Source: Aurantiacibacter gangjinensis (GTDB lineage: Bacteria; Pseudomonadota; Alphaproteobacteria; Sphingomonadales; Sphingomonadaceae). Taken from it: a stretch of 64,000 bases of DNA. Location: positions 1,631,001-1,695,000 of the forward strand of contig NZ_CP018097.1 of the NCBI RefSeq assembly GCF_001886695.1, read 5' to 3'. The position numbers and the translations under genes were made by a program. Numbering within the stretch: the first letter of the stretch is position 1; every line of letters starts with the position of its first letter. Positions 43,805 to 51,927 of this stretch are shown here, in pieces. The notes below the pieces were generated by a model. The model made no database searches. It was not told the origin of the DNA and was given only the letters and a program-made list of their open reading frames with translations.

Positions 43805-44032
43805 ATGGACGCAGAAGCTGCAAAGCTGGTTGGTGCCGGCCTCGCTGCAATCGGTGCCGGCATGGCCGCCATCGGTGTGGGTAACGTATTTGGCTCCTTC
43901 CTCGAAAGCGCGCTGCGCAATCCGGGTGCCGCAGACGGCCAGCAGGGCCGCCTGTTCATCGGCTTCGCCGCAGCCGAGCTTCTCGGCCTGCTGGCCTTCG
44001 TCGTCGCGATGATCCTGATCTTCGTCGCCTAA
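43805..44032 (+). CDS. atpE: ATP synthase F0 subunit c
   Basis: 75 residues, two-helix hairpin that forms the rotor ring. The glycine-rich first helix (VGAGLAAIGAGMAAIGVGN), the polar loop ALRNPGAADGQQG and the proton-carrying Glu in GFAAAELLGLLAF (about residue 58) are all present. AAAGGAA precedes the ATG. A carboxylate of Glu type without the Na+-binding Gln in helix one indicates a proton-driven ring. Confidence 0.96.
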   Translation: MDAEAAKLVGAGLAAIGAGMAAIGVGNVFGSFLESALRNPGAADGQQGRLFIGFAAAELLGLLAFVVAMILIFVA

Positions 44033-44113
44033 CACGACATGTTCGCGCCGGGCGGCCCGTAATGTCCGTCCGGCACGAAACACCCTGACGCGAATTACAC
44101 CCGGAATCCGCCC

Positions 44114-44608
44114 ATGCCCCAGATAGCCCAGATTATGGAAACGTGGTCCAGCCAGATGTTCTGGCTGCTGGTCACGTTCGGCTTTGTCTATTTCGTGATC
44201 GGTCGCGGCATGGTGCCCAAGGTAATGGATACGGTGGGCATGCGCGACAAGCAGATCGCGGATGACCTTGCCGCAGCGCAGGGCGCGCGCGACGCCGCCG
44301 ACGAAGCGGAAGAGGCGTGGCGCAAGCGTGAGAACGCCAATCGCGAAGCGGCGCAGGCGCTGGTAAGCGAGGCCAAGGCCAAGTCGCAGGCCCGCACCGA
44401 AGCGAAGCTCGCCGAAGTGCAGACCCGCATCGACGCGCAGCTTGACGAGGCCGAGACCGGCATCGCCACGGCCCGTGCCGAAGCCGCCAAGGAAATCGAG
44501 ACCGTTGCTGCCGAAGCCGCGCAGGAAATCGCTGCCCGCCTCGCGCATGTGACAGTCAACAAGACGGCGGCCCGTTCCGCCGTGAAGAAGGCAATGGCCA
44601 ATGGCTAA
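44114..44608 (+). CDS. ATP synthase F0 subunit b' (second b-type stator subunit)
   Basis: 164 residues. A single N-terminal helix (MFWLLVTFGFVYFVIGRGM) anchors a long Ala/Glu/Lys-rich coiled coil, the peripheral stalk. Photosynthetic and alphaproteobacterial enzymes use a b'/b heterodimer. It comes first of the pair (b' then b) and overlaps the b gene by 8 bp, so their stoichiometric synthesis is coupled. The ribosome binding site is weak (CCGGAA). Confidence 0.93.
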   Translation: MPQIAQIMETWSSQMFWLLVTFGFVYFVIGRGMVPKVMDTVGMRDKQIADDLAAAQGARDAADEAEEAWRKRENANREAAQALVSEAKAKSQARTEAKLAEVQTRIDAQLDEAETGIATARAEAAKEIETVAAEAAQEIAARLAHVTVNKTAARSAVKKAMANG

Positions 44609-45185
44609 TCCCGAAACCTCCGACCTGCCCGAAGTCTTTGCCACCGACGCTGCCGATGCGGTTGTCGAGGTAGAGCCCGGCCAGGCTGGCGAGCATATCG
44701 AACCCTCGCTGCTGGGGCTGGAGCCTTATCAGTGGGTGTCCATTGCCATGGTCGCCCTGCTGCTGATCGCTTTCGGCATGATGAAAGTTCACAAGACCAT
44801 CGCCGGCGGGCTGGATGGCAAGATCGCAGCCATCAAGGCCAATCTGGACGAAGCCAAGCAGCTTCGCGCCGAGGCCGAGGCGCTGCGCGAGGAATATGCC
44901 GCCAAGATCGCCGGTGCCGAGAAAGACGCCGAAGCGATGCTGGAAAATGCGCGCCGTGAGGCCGATGGCATCGTCGCCAAGGCCGAGGAAGACACTGCCG
45001 CCATGATCGCGCGCCGCGAACGCATGGCGCAGGACAAGATCGCCGCCGCCGAGCGCCAGGCCATTGCCGACCTCAAGGCGCGCGCTGCCGACGCCAGCAC
45101 CGCAGCTGCCGCGCAACTGATCGCCGCCAATCACGATGCCGCCGCCGACAAGGCTCTGGCCGACGAAGTGATCGCCAATATCTGA
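44601..45185 (+). CDS. atpF: ATP synthase F0 subunit b
   Basis: 194 residues. Compared with the b' subunit it has a longer acidic N-terminal extension (about 45 residues) before the membrane helix WVSIAMVALLLIAFGMM. The remainder is a continuous coiled coil (KANLDEAKQLRAEAEALREE and onward) that reaches the F1 head. A strong terminator follows, so the F0 cluster ends here; the F1 genes (delta, alpha, gamma, beta, epsilon) are not in this window, as is usual in alphaproteobacteria. Confidence 0.93.
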   Translation: MANPETSDLPEVFATDAADAVVEVEPGQAGEHIEPSLLGLEPYQWVSIAMVALLLIAFGMMKVHKTIAGGLDGKIAAIKANLDEAKQLRAEAEALREEYAAKIAGAEKDAEAMLENARREADGIVAKAEEDTAAMIARRERMAQDKIAAAERQAIADLKARAADASTAAAAQLIAANHDAAADKALADEVIANI

Positions 45186-45209
45186 TCGCCGCTTGCGAGC
45201 GAAAGCAAG

Positions 45210-45241
45210 GCGCGCCGCGAGCAATTGCGGCGCGCTTTTTT
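45210..45241 (+). terminator. Intrinsic terminator of the F0 operon
   Basis: Arms GCGCGCCGC and GCGGCGCGC enclose an 8-nt loop and are followed by six T residues, 25 bp after the atpF stop. Confidence 0.9.
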
Positions 45242-45328
45242 GTTGGCTTTTCGCTGCAAGCTGATATTGCGACCCAATTGCAATAAGGCCGCGCCGAGCG
45301 GCCTCGCTCTCAAGGATCGTTACTTCTC

Positions 45329-45889
45329 ATGAACCGCGCTTTTCTCACCAAGCTGCATCTGGTTGCAGCTGCCTTCATGTTCCCTGCCGTGCTGATGTTT
45401 CTCGTCACCGGTGCGCTGTATACGTGGGGCAATAAGGGCGCGTGGTATGAAAGCAGCCAGACGGTGGCGCTCGATCGCGCCTTTGCCGAGCTGGACGAAG
45501 CGGGCTTGCGCGATGCGGCCTTGAGCGCACTTGCGGTGGAAGACCTGCCCGAACCCAGCGGCGCGATCAGCGTGAGCGGGGAGGGCGCGGAGCAGTCGCT
45601 TAGCTGGGTCGGCGCGCGCAGCGAGGCCTCCGTCAGCGCGGGTGCGGAGCCGGCTACGGCGGAAGTCGCGGTGAAGGAAGCGAGCGTGCACCGTTGGCTG
45701 GTGCAACTGCACAAGGCGAAGGGCAGCGTGTGGTTCAAGGTGTACGCCACGCTGCTGGCCGTGGTGCTGTTCATGCTGGTCGTGTCCGGTGTCATCATGG
45801 GCATGCAGGTCAAGGCGCTGCGCCGGATGACCGTGGTGAGCAGCCTGGCCGGCGCGGTAGCTTTCGTCGGCTTCGTCCTGCTGGGCTAG
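45329..45889 (+). CDS. PepSY-associated-type membrane protein
   Basis: 186 residues. The first helix begins RAFLTKLHLVAAAFMFPAVL, the second part VHRWLVQLHKAKGSVWFKVY leads into helices AVVLFMLVVSGVIMGMQ and VSSLAGAVAFVGFVLLG. The paired LHLVAAAF/VQLHKAKG motifs with histidines resemble PepSY-associated transmembrane proteins, which often work in metal or heme-related redox steps. The region between about residues 45 and 120 is periplasmic and variable. It stands alone, between the F0 terminator and dodecin. Assignment is at family level only. Confidence 0.7.
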   Translation: MNRAFLTKLHLVAAAFMFPAVLMFLVTGALYTWGNKGAWYESSQTVALDRAFAELDEAGLRDAALSALAVEDLPEPSGAISVSGEGAEQSLSWVGARSEASVSAGAEPATAEVAVKEASVHRWLVQLHKAKGSVWFKVYATLLAVVLFMLVVSGVIMGMQVKALRRMTVVSSLAGAVAFVGFVLLG

Positions 45890-45979
45890 CCTCACAGCCC
45901 GGCGCGTTCGCCCGGCTCTTTTGGAACATCGGCGGCTTCCAACCCTTGGTTGCATGACGCACATCAAGGGAGAACCGTC

Positions 45980-46183
45980 ATGTCCATTGCCAAGGTTACC
46001 GAAGTCATTTCCTCCTCCACCGTGGGTATCGAGGATGCCGTGAAGCAGGGCGTGACGCGCGCTTCGAAAACGCTGAGCGGCATTACCGGCGTCTGGGTAA
46101 GCGACATCAAGTGCACGGTGAACGACAACGCCATTACCGAATGGCGCTGCACGCTGAAAATTACCTTCGTCCTGAACGACTAG
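45980..46183 (+). CDS. Dodecin family flavin-binding protein
   Basis: 67 residues, the expected size. Dodecins assemble as hollow dodecamers that store flavins or related ligands. The core matches the family: MSIAKVTEVISSSTVGIEDA, GVWVSDIKCTVND with the flavin-stacking Trp (about residue 36), and ITEWRCTLKITFVLND. AAGGGAGA precedes the ATG at 45980. The stop overlaps the convergent gloB stop (CTAG). No regulatory element is evident. Confidence 0.93.
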   Translation: MSIAKVTEVISSSTVGIEDAVKQGVTRASKTLSGITGVWVSDIKCTVNDNAITEWRCTLKITFVLND

Positions 46184-46938
46184 AACGCATCCTTTGCGGC
46201 ACGCAGGGCGGCGAATGTCTCATGCGGGGCTTCGCCGCCCCACCGTGCCTGCATTTCGGGCGTATCGGCGCGGAGAAACGGATTGGCATCCAACTCCCGC
46301 TCCAGCGTGGTGGGAACGGTCGGCTCGCCGCGCCCACGCATATCCGTCACCCAGTCCGCATATTCGCGCAAGGCTGCATTGTCCGGATCGGCATGGAGCG
46401 CGAATTTCGCATTCGCTTCAGTGTATTCATGCGCGCAGAGCAGCACGGTTTCGGGCGGTAGCGCCTTGATGCGTTGAAGGCTCGTCCAGAACTGCTCGGG
46501 CGTGCCTTCGAACATCCGCCCGCAGCCGAGCGCAAACACGCTATCGCCCACGAAAGCGAGCGCCTTTTCGGACAGGTGATAGGCGATGTGGCCCTTCGTG
46601 TGCCCGCCTACATCGATGATCCGCGCGCGGTGCTCGCCTAGTTTCACGACATCGTCATGGCTCACGACGCGGTCGATGGGCGCGATACGCTCCACCTCCT
46701 GCGGGGCGACGATAGTGCAGCCGGTCGCGTTCTTGATCTTAAGATTTCCGCCCGCGTGATCGGGATGCCAGTGCGTGTTCCAGATCTGCGTGATTGTGAG
46801 GCCGCGCTCTTCGGCCTGTTTCAGGATTTCGTCCGCATCGGGCGTGTCGATGCAGGCGACCTCGCCGCTATCGGTATCATGCAGCAGGAAACCGTAATTG
46901 TCGGAGAGGCAGGGAAATTGGTGGACCGAAAGCGTCAT
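46180..46938 (-). CDS. gloB: Hydroxyacylglutathione hydrolase (glyoxalase II)
   Basis: 252 residues, metallo-beta-lactamase fold. It hydrolyses S-lactoylglutathione in methylglyoxal detoxification. The metal-binding THWHPDHAGG is intact, VGGHTKGHIAYHL and FVGDSVFALGCGRMFEGTPE supply further ligands, and CAHEYTEANAKFAL is a GloB signature. The ATG at 46938 overlaps the stop of the GFA gene by 4 bp (ATGA), forming a two-gene operon of glutathione-related proteins. Confidence 0.95.
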   Translation of the reverse strand: MTLSVHQFPCLSDNYGFLLHDTDSGEVACIDTPDADEILKQAEERGLTITQIWNTHWHPDHAGGNLKIKNATGCTIVAPQEVERIAPIDRVVSHDDVVKLGEHRARIIDVGGHTKGHIAYHLSEKALAFVGDSVFALGCGRMFEGTPEQFWTSLQRIKALPPETVLLCAHEYTEANAKFALHADPDNAALREYADWVTDMRGRGEPTVPTTLERELDANPFLRADTPEMQARWGGEAPHETFAALRAAKDAF

Positions 46939-47336
46939 CGTCCATCCCTTCCGCGCGCAAAGTGACTTTCGGCAGCCGACATGTCGACCCACGGGTGCCG
47001 ACAGTCCTCGAACACAGAGCGTGCGGGCGGCGCGCTGTCGTGCCCTTCATGCGCACCGACAGCGATTCCTATTCCGCCCGGGTGCTTCGCCGTGGTGAGC
47101 CATAGCGGCGTGCCGCAGGTCGGGCAGAACCCGTGTGTCAACTCGTCGCCGCTATCGGCGATGCGAGTGTATTCGGCCGCCTCGCCGGATACGCTTACCT
47201 GGTCGACCGTGTAGTAGATCATCATGCCGAAGGGCGATCCGGTGCGACGCTGGCAGGCCTTGCAATGGCACAGCACGCCGGTGCCTTCGCCGCTTATGTC
47301 CGCAGTCAGCGATCCGCATTGGCAGTGTGCTTTCAT
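46935..47336 (-). CDS. GFA (glutathione-dependent formaldehyde-activating) family protein
   Basis: 133 residues. Zinc-binding cysteines are all present: HCQCGSL, LCHCKACQRRTG and FCPTCGTPLW. The family shares the fold of Gfa/centromere protein V and includes S-hydroxymethylglutathione synthase, though most members have no proven activity. Coupling to gloB by a 4-bp overlap supports a role in glutathione-based aldehyde detoxification (inference). The ATG at 47336 or one three codons upstream may be used; a longer frame to 47393 is unlikely. Confidence 0.87.
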   Translation of the reverse strand: MKAHCQCGSLTADISGEGTGVLCHCKACQRRTGSPFGMMIYYTVDQVSVSGEAAEYTRIADSGDELTHGFCPTCGTPLWLTTAKHPGGIGIAVGAHEGHDSAPPARSVFEDCRHPWVDMSAAESHFARGRDGR

Positions 47337-47411
47337 GGCCGCCATTTTACACGAGGCGCGAATGTAGGAAAGGCCCGCCTGCCGGGATGGCAAACGGGCC
47401 TTTCGCTATCA

Positions 47412-47480
47412 CGTCATCCCAGCGTAAGCTGGGATCGTCGTAGGATCGGCATGAGATCCCCGCTTTCGCGAGGATGACGG
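47412..47480. repeat. Palindromic intergenic repeat (CGTCATCCC class)
   Basis: Outer arms CGTCATCCCAGCG and CGCGAGGATGACG are inverted. Inner GCGTAAGC-type and GGGATC/GATCCC segments make a cruciform-like fold. It lies between the rpsA 3' end and the GFA 5' end, and only one copy is in this window. This type (ATCCCAGC...GAGGATGACG) recurs in many sphingomonad genomes as far as I recall. Confidence 0.7.
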
Positions 47481-47522
47481 TGCGGTAGGCGCGCCGCTAC
47501 GCAGCGCGCCAACCTGTTACCG

Positions 47523-49229
47523 TCACTTCTTCTCGTCTTCGCCCTTGAGGGCTGCGCCGAGAATGTCGCCCAGCGATGCGCCGGAATCGGCCGAACCGTA
47601 CTGTTCCACAGCCTGCTTCTCTTCGGCGATCTGATAGGCCTTGATCGAGAAGTTGGGCTTCTTGGAACGGTCGAAACCGGTGACCATTGCATCCACCTTC
47701 TGGCCGGTCTGGAAGCGATCGGGACGCTGTTCGTCGCGGTCGCGGCCCAGGTCCGAGCGCTTGATGAAGCCGGTCGCGCCATCATCGCCCACCTGCACTT
47801 CGAGGCCGCCATCGCGGACTTCGAGCACGGTAACGGTGACGACTTCGCCGCGGCGCAGCGAGCCGGCAGGGCCGCCTTCTGCGGGCGCACCCTTTTCAAG
47901 CTGCTTCATGCCGAGGCTGATGCGCTCCTTGTCGGTGTCGACATCGAGAACGACGGCTTCGACTTCCTCACCCTTGCGGTGCAGGGCGAGGGCGTCTTCA
48001 CCCGAAATGCCCCAAGCGATGTCGGACATGTGGACCATGCCGTCCACATCGCCCGGCAGGCCGATGAACAGGCCGAACTCGGTGGCGTTCTTGACTTCGC
48101 CCTGCACGGTGGAGCCCACCGGATGCTTCTCGGCGAACTCTTCCCACGGATTGCGCTGGGCCTGCTTGAGGCCGAGGCTGATGCGACGCTTCTCGCTGTC
48201 CACTTCCAGCACCATCACTTCGACTTCCTGCGAAGTCGAGACGATCTTGCCCGGGTGGACGTTCTTCTTGGTCCAGCTCATTTCGGAAACGTGGACCAGG
48301 CCTTCGATGCCCGGCTCCAGCTCCACGAAAGCGCCGTATTCGGTGATGTTGGTCACCTGGCCGGAGACCTTCGCACCCACGGGATACTTGGCGCCGACGC
48401 CTTCCCACGGATCGCTTTCCAGCTGCTTCATGCCCAGCGAAATGCGCTGCGTTTCGGCATTGATGCGGATGATCTGCACGGTCACGGTCTGGCCGATCTC
48501 GATCACTTCGCTGGGGTGGTTGACGCGCTTGTAGCTCATGTCGGTGACATGCAGCAGGCCGTCGATACCGCCCAGGTCCACGAAGGCACCGTAATCGGTG
48601 ATGTTCTTCACCACGCCATCGGTGATCTGGCCCTCGGCCAGCTTGTCGATCAGCTCGCTGCGCTGTTCGGCGCGGGTTTCTTCCAGCACGGCACGGCGCG
48701 AAACGACAATATTGCCGCGGCGACGGTCCATCTTGAGGATCTGGAAGGGCTGCGGCACGTCCATCAGCGGGGCGACATCGCGCACGGGGCGGATGTCCAC
48801 CTGGCTGCCGGGCAGGAAGGCAACGGCGCCGTCGAGATCGACGGTGAAGCCGCCCTTCACGCGGCCGAAGATGCGGCCTTCGACGCGCTTACCTTCGCCA
48901 TATTCGCTTTCCAGCTTGTCCCAGGCGGCTTCGCGGCGAGCGCGGTCGCGGCTGAGCATGGCCTCGCCATCGGCGTTCTCGACACGGTCAACGAAGACTT
49001 CGACTTCGCTGCCCACTTCGAGATTGTGGTCGTCCTCGCCACGTTCGAATTCTTTGAGATTGACGCGGCCTTCGCTCTTCAGGCCGACATCGATGATCGC
49101 CATGCCGTTTTCGATGGCAGTGACGGTGCCCTTGACGACGCGGCCTTCGAAGCCGCCCTCGGCACCGCCGAGCTGTTCGTCGAGCATTGCCGCGAAATCG
49201 TCGCGGCTGGGATTGGCAGAAGTTGCCAT
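47523..49229 (-). CDS. rpsA: 30S ribosomal protein S1
   Basis: 568 residues with six S1 (OB-fold) RNA-binding repeats, each recognisable by GAFVDLGGIDGLLH- or GAFVELEPGIEGLVH-type motifs. It helps 30S bind mRNAs with weak ribosome binding sites, which suits the many weak starts in this window. The ATG at 49229 is preceded by GAGGAAAC; the longer frame to 49304 is leader. S1 genes are autoregulated through their leader in E. coli; here a CGGG/CCCG hairpin stands in the leader. It is the third gene of the separated aroA, cmk, rpsA set. ihfB, the usual next gene, is missing. Confidence 0.97.
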   Translation of the reverse strand: MATSANPSRDDFAAMLDEQLGGAEGGFEGRVVKGTVTAIENGMAIIDVGLKSEGRVNLKEFERGEDDHNLEVGSEVEVFVDRVENADGEAMLSRDRARREAAWDKLESEYGEGKRVEGRIFGRVKGGFTVDLDGAVAFLPGSQVDIRPVRDVAPLMDVPQPFQILKMDRRRGNIVVSRRAVLEETRAEQRSELIDKLAEGQITDGVVKNITDYGAFVDLGGIDGLLHVTDMSYKRVNHPSEVIEIGQTVTVQIIRINAETQRISLGMKQLESDPWEGVGAKYPVGAKVSGQVTNITEYGAFVELEPGIEGLVHVSEMSWTKKNVHPGKIVSTSQEVEVMVLEVDSEKRRISLGLKQAQRNPWEEFAEKHPVGSTVQGEVKNATEFGLFIGLPGDVDGMVHMSDIAWGISGEDALALHRKGEEVEAVVLDVDTDKERISLGMKQLEKGAPAEGGPAGSLRRGEVVTVTVLEVRDGGLEVQVGDDGATGFIKRSDLGRDRDEQRPDRFQTGQKVDAMVTGFDRSKKPNFSIKAYQIAEEKQAVEQYGSADSGASLGDILGAALKGEDEKK

Positions 49230-49666
49230 AGTGGTGAGTTTCCTCAGTTCATGTTTGCTACCGGCCACGGGTTTTTCCCGGGTCTTGGTCCGCCTCCTTC
49301 GCACTATTGCAAAGGCGTACGGGGCAAGAGGCCGACGTCCACGCGGGGCCGGATGCCACCGTGCGGGTTTCTTCCATCGGGAGATGTGAAGGAACGGGCG
49401 CGCGACTAGGCGAAATCGCGTGCGAAGGCAAGCGAATTGCGCCCGGCGAACCGGGGCTGAGCGGCGCGCGGCGAAGGTGACAAAGGTGACACGGCGAAGC
49501 GCCCCTCAACGAAGCCTTTCCTGGCAGTTTCCTGCGGGTTTGCGGCGCGCCGTGCGAAGTTGACACTTGGTCGGAGAAAACAGGACAATCGAATGCAGTC
49601 ATGGCGATCTTCCTGCCAGACGCTTTTGTCTGTAGGACAGGGGCAGCGAATGAGAGGAGACCGGGC
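49230..49666. promoter_or_regulatory. Divergent control region between rpsA and the Mpo1-like gene
   Basis: 437 bp without a gene. It contains the rpsA leader (49230-about 49310) with a hairpin of CGGG and CCCG arms, a direct-repeat element at 49471-49566 and, near 49650, the GAGGAGA ribosome binding site of the Mpo1-like gene. No clear sigma-70 promoter could be drawn with confidence for either side. Confidence 0.5.
49471..49566. repeat. 9-bp direct-repeat element, copy 2
   Basis: GCGA is followed by two tandem units AGGTGACAA and AGGTGACAC (49475-49492). After 61 bp comes GCGA plus AGTTGACAC (49554-49566), then TT. The geometry repeats that of the element at 16020-16123 (three units, 60-bp gap, solitary unit), while the DNA between is not conserved. 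Confidence 0.78.
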
Positions 49667-50191
49667 ATGACGGCGCTTGCCGAGACGCTTGCCGGATATG
49701 GCGAATATCACCGCGACCATCGCAATGTGCTGACCCATGCGGTGGGCGTACCGATGATCGTGCTCGCGCTGGACGTGCTGCTGGCGCGGCCCGTCTTTAC
49801 CATGCCCTTGCTGGGCGTGGAGCTGACGCCGGCCATTATTGTGAGCGCATTGGCGGCTGTCTGGTACCTGCAACTCGACCTCAAGGCGGGCTTGCTGATG
49901 ACGGTCCTGCTGGCGGTGTTCGTGGCACTTGGCGCGCAGATTGCGGCGATCTCCACGCTGGCATGGCTGGGCGGCGGGATCGCGCTGTTCGTGGTCGGCT
50001 GGGCCTTCCAGTTTATCGGCCACCACTGGGAGGGCCGCAAGCCTGCTTTCGTGGACGATCTGCGCGGCCTGCTGCATGGCCCGCTCTTCATGGCCTATGA
50101 GGGCCTATGGGCGCTGGGACTGGCGAAAGGCACGAAGCGCGAGGTGGATGCGCTGTATGGCTCCAGCGAGAATAGACTCCGCTCATCCTGA
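49667..50191 (+). CDS. Mpo1-like (DUF962) membrane protein
   Basis: 174 residues. DUF962/Mpo1 proteins are iron-dependent dioxygenases of the ER in yeast, acting in 2-hydroxy-fatty-acid alpha-oxidation; bacterial members are little studied. The histidine motifs YHRDHRNVLTHAVGVP and FIGHHWEGRKPAF (HH and E) match the catalytic set, with four membrane helices between them. The start at 49667 has GAGGAGA 8 bp upstream. Its last codons and stop lie in a palindromic repeat (50184-50280): the TGA is part of the repeat sequence CATCCTGAGCC, so the C-terminus NRLRSS may be a recent replacement. Confidence 0.84.
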   Translation: MTALAETLAGYGEYHRDHRNVLTHAVGVPMIVLALDVLLARPVFTMPLLGVELTPAIIVSALAAVWYLQLDLKAGLLMTVLLAVFVALGAQIAAISTLAWLGGGIALFVVGWAFQFIGHHWEGRKPAFVDDLRGLLHGPLFMAYEGLWALGLAKGTKREVDALYGSSENRLRSS

Positions 50192-50280
50192 GCCGGTCGC
50201 GCTGCGCACCCTCTTCGGTTTCCGAAGGGCGACTAACTCGCGCGCTGCCATTTCGTACTTCGACAAGCTCAGCACGAACG
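50184..50280. repeat. Palindromic repeat, class CTTCGACAAGCTCAG, copy 1
   Basis: A degenerate left arm (CATCCTGAGCCGGTC at 50184-50198) and a well-kept right arm (ACTTCGACAAGCTCAGCACG at about 50257-50276) are inverted relative to each other, with TTCGG/CCGAA hairpins between. It overlaps the 3' end of the Mpo1-like gene and ends 25 bp before the cmk stop. Confidence 0.75.
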
Positions 50281-50305
50281 ATGTGGTGCGGGACTCAGCG
50301 AACCA

Positions 50306-50938
50306 TTATCGCGGCGACCGCCCCGTCACCTGCACCACAACCGCAATCGCCTGCGCGATGGCATCGTCCTTACCCAATTCGGTCGTGTCGAGCACGAAGG
50401 CATCCTTGGCGATGGCGAGCGGGGCATCCTTGCGGCCCTTGTCGCGTTCGTCGCGGGCTTCCAGCTGGTCGACGAGGTCGCGCAAAGGCACTTCGCGGCC
50501 CAGGTCGCGCATTTCGCGAAAGCGGCGCTCTGCGCGCGCGGCGGTGCTGGCTGTGACGTAGAGCTTCACCTCGGCTTCCGGCGCGATCACCGTTCCAATA
50601 TCGCGCCCGTCCAACACGGCTCCGCCCGCCTGCGTCGCAAAAGCGCGCTGGCGTTCGAACAGCGCCTCGCGCACCTGCGGATGCACGCTCACCTTGCTGG
50701 CCAGCCCGCCGACGGCCTCGCTGCGCAATTCGGTATTCGCCAGCAGGCTGTCGTGGAAACCGCACGCGGCGAGCGCATCCTCGGCATTGTCGGGATCGCC
50801 GCCATTCAGCTTGGTCTGCCAGCCGACCGCGCGATAGAGCAGGCCGGTGTCCAGATGCGGCAGGCCGAAATGCGCGGCCAGCGCCTTGGCAATCGTGCCT
50901 TTGCCCGAAGCTGTGGGGCCGTCGACGGCAATAATCAT
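50306..50938 (-). CDS. cmk: (d)CMP kinase
   Basis: 210 residues. It phosphorylates CMP and dCMP. The P-loop is VDGPTASGKGTIAKAL at the N-terminus; HLDTGLLYRAVGW, VLDGRDIGTVIAPEA and the LID-type stretch RDLGREVPLRDLVDQLEARDERD complete the nucleotide-binding sites. Its ATG overlaps the stop of the upstream secreted peptidase by 4 bp (ATGA). The canonical aroA-cmk-rpsA run is interrupted here by two genes between aroA and cmk, and by the divergent Mpo1-like gene before rpsA. Confidence 0.96.
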   Translation of the reverse strand: MIIAVDGPTASGKGTIAKALAAHFGLPHLDTGLLYRAVGWQTKLNGGDPDNAEDALAACGFHDSLLANTELRSEAVGGLASKVSVHPQVREALFERQRAFATQAGGAVLDGRDIGTVIAPEAEVKLYVTASTAARAERRFREMRDLGREVPLRDLVDQLEARDERDKGRKDAPLAIAKDAFVLDTTELGKDDAIAQAIAVVVQVTGRSPR

Positions 50939-51927
50939 TCAGGATCCTTTCGGGATAACCAACCGCGCAGGATGGCTTCCGTTTCCAGCGGGCGTTCGGA
51001 GAGAAACGCATGGCTGCCGCCCGGAACGACGGCGAATTCCGCGCCGGGGGTGAGGGTGAGGAAGTCATGCACGGTGTCGATGCGCGCCTCGTCATACTGA
51101 CCGATCATAAATAGCACGCGGCTCCCATCGACGCGCGAGAGCAGCGGCGTGCCGTCATAGCCGACCAGCGATCCGCGCGCGGAGAACTCGCTGGGCCCCC
51201 ACATGGCGTTGTAGAGCGTCTCGTTCCATCCGCGCCCGCCATAGGCCTCGCGATAGGCGCGCGCTTGGGGAGATGGCAAGGGGCGGTCCGGGCGACCGTT
51301 ATAGGCGCGATAGAACGCAGCGGTGGCGGTGCTGCATGTTTCCGCAGGGGGCGGGGCCCTCGCGGTTTCACAGGCGATCAGGTCCGCCTGCACATGGTCC
51401 GGCAGTTCGCGGATCAGCAGGTTCGTGCCCATGATCCAGTGCGGGGTGGAGATGTAGGTGCCGCCCAGCACGGCAGAGGCGGTGTGGTCGGGATAGGCCG
51501 CGGCATATTCCAGCGCCAGCGCAGCGCCCCAGCTATGGCCGACGACATGCCAGCGTTCGATGCCCAGCGCCTGCCGGATGGCTTCCAACTCGCTTACGAA
51601 GCGCTCGACGCGCCAGTTGGCCGGGTCTTCGGGCCGGTCCGACATGCCGGAATCGAGCTGGTCATAAAGAATGACGGCGCGCTCATCGGCAAGGCTGATG
51701 AGGTTGCCGAACCCCATATGCGTGCCGCCGGGGCCGCCATGGATGAAGATCGCGGGCTCGGCTTCGGCGTCGAGATCGCCATTGACCCGCACCCACACCT
51801 CGCCGCCCTCGACCGCGACGCGCAGTTCCTGCTCCGGCGCGGACCAGTCGAGTTCGTCGGCTTGTTGCGCGGCGGCCGGGGTGGCGCCAAAGGAGGCGAG
51901 GGCGAGCGTGGCTGCGATCAGTCTCAT
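50935..51927 (-). CDS. Secreted alpha/beta hydrolase, proline-iminopeptidase-like (S33)
   Basis: 330 residues. The signal peptide MRLIAATLALASFGATP plus AAAQ is cleaved near residue 21. The oxyanion motif IFIHGGPGGTHMG (HGGPG), the nucleophile elbow VGHSWGAALAL, a later Asp in MIGQYDEARI and a His in VPGGSHAFLS complete the S33 prolyl aminopeptidase layout. It would release N-terminal residues from peptides in the periplasm. Its ATG overlaps the CBU_0592-like gene stop (ATGA), and its stop overlaps cmk; all three are probably one transcript. Confidence 0.88.
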   Translation of the reverse strand: MRLIAATLALASFGATPAAAQQADELDWSAPEQELRVAVEGGEVWVRVNGDLDAEAEPAIFIHGGPGGTHMGFGNLISLADERAVILYDQLDSGMSDRPEDPANWRVERFVSELEAIRQALGIERWHVVGHSWGAALALEYAAAYPDHTASAVLGGTYISTPHWIMGTNLLIRELPDHVQADLIACETARAPPPAETCSTATAAFYRAYNGRPDRPLPSPQARAYREAYGGRGWNETLYNAMWGPSEFSARGSLVGYDGTPLLSRVDGSRVLFMIGQYDEARIDTVHDFLTLTPGAEFAVVPGGSHAFLSERPLETEAILRGWLSRKDPE

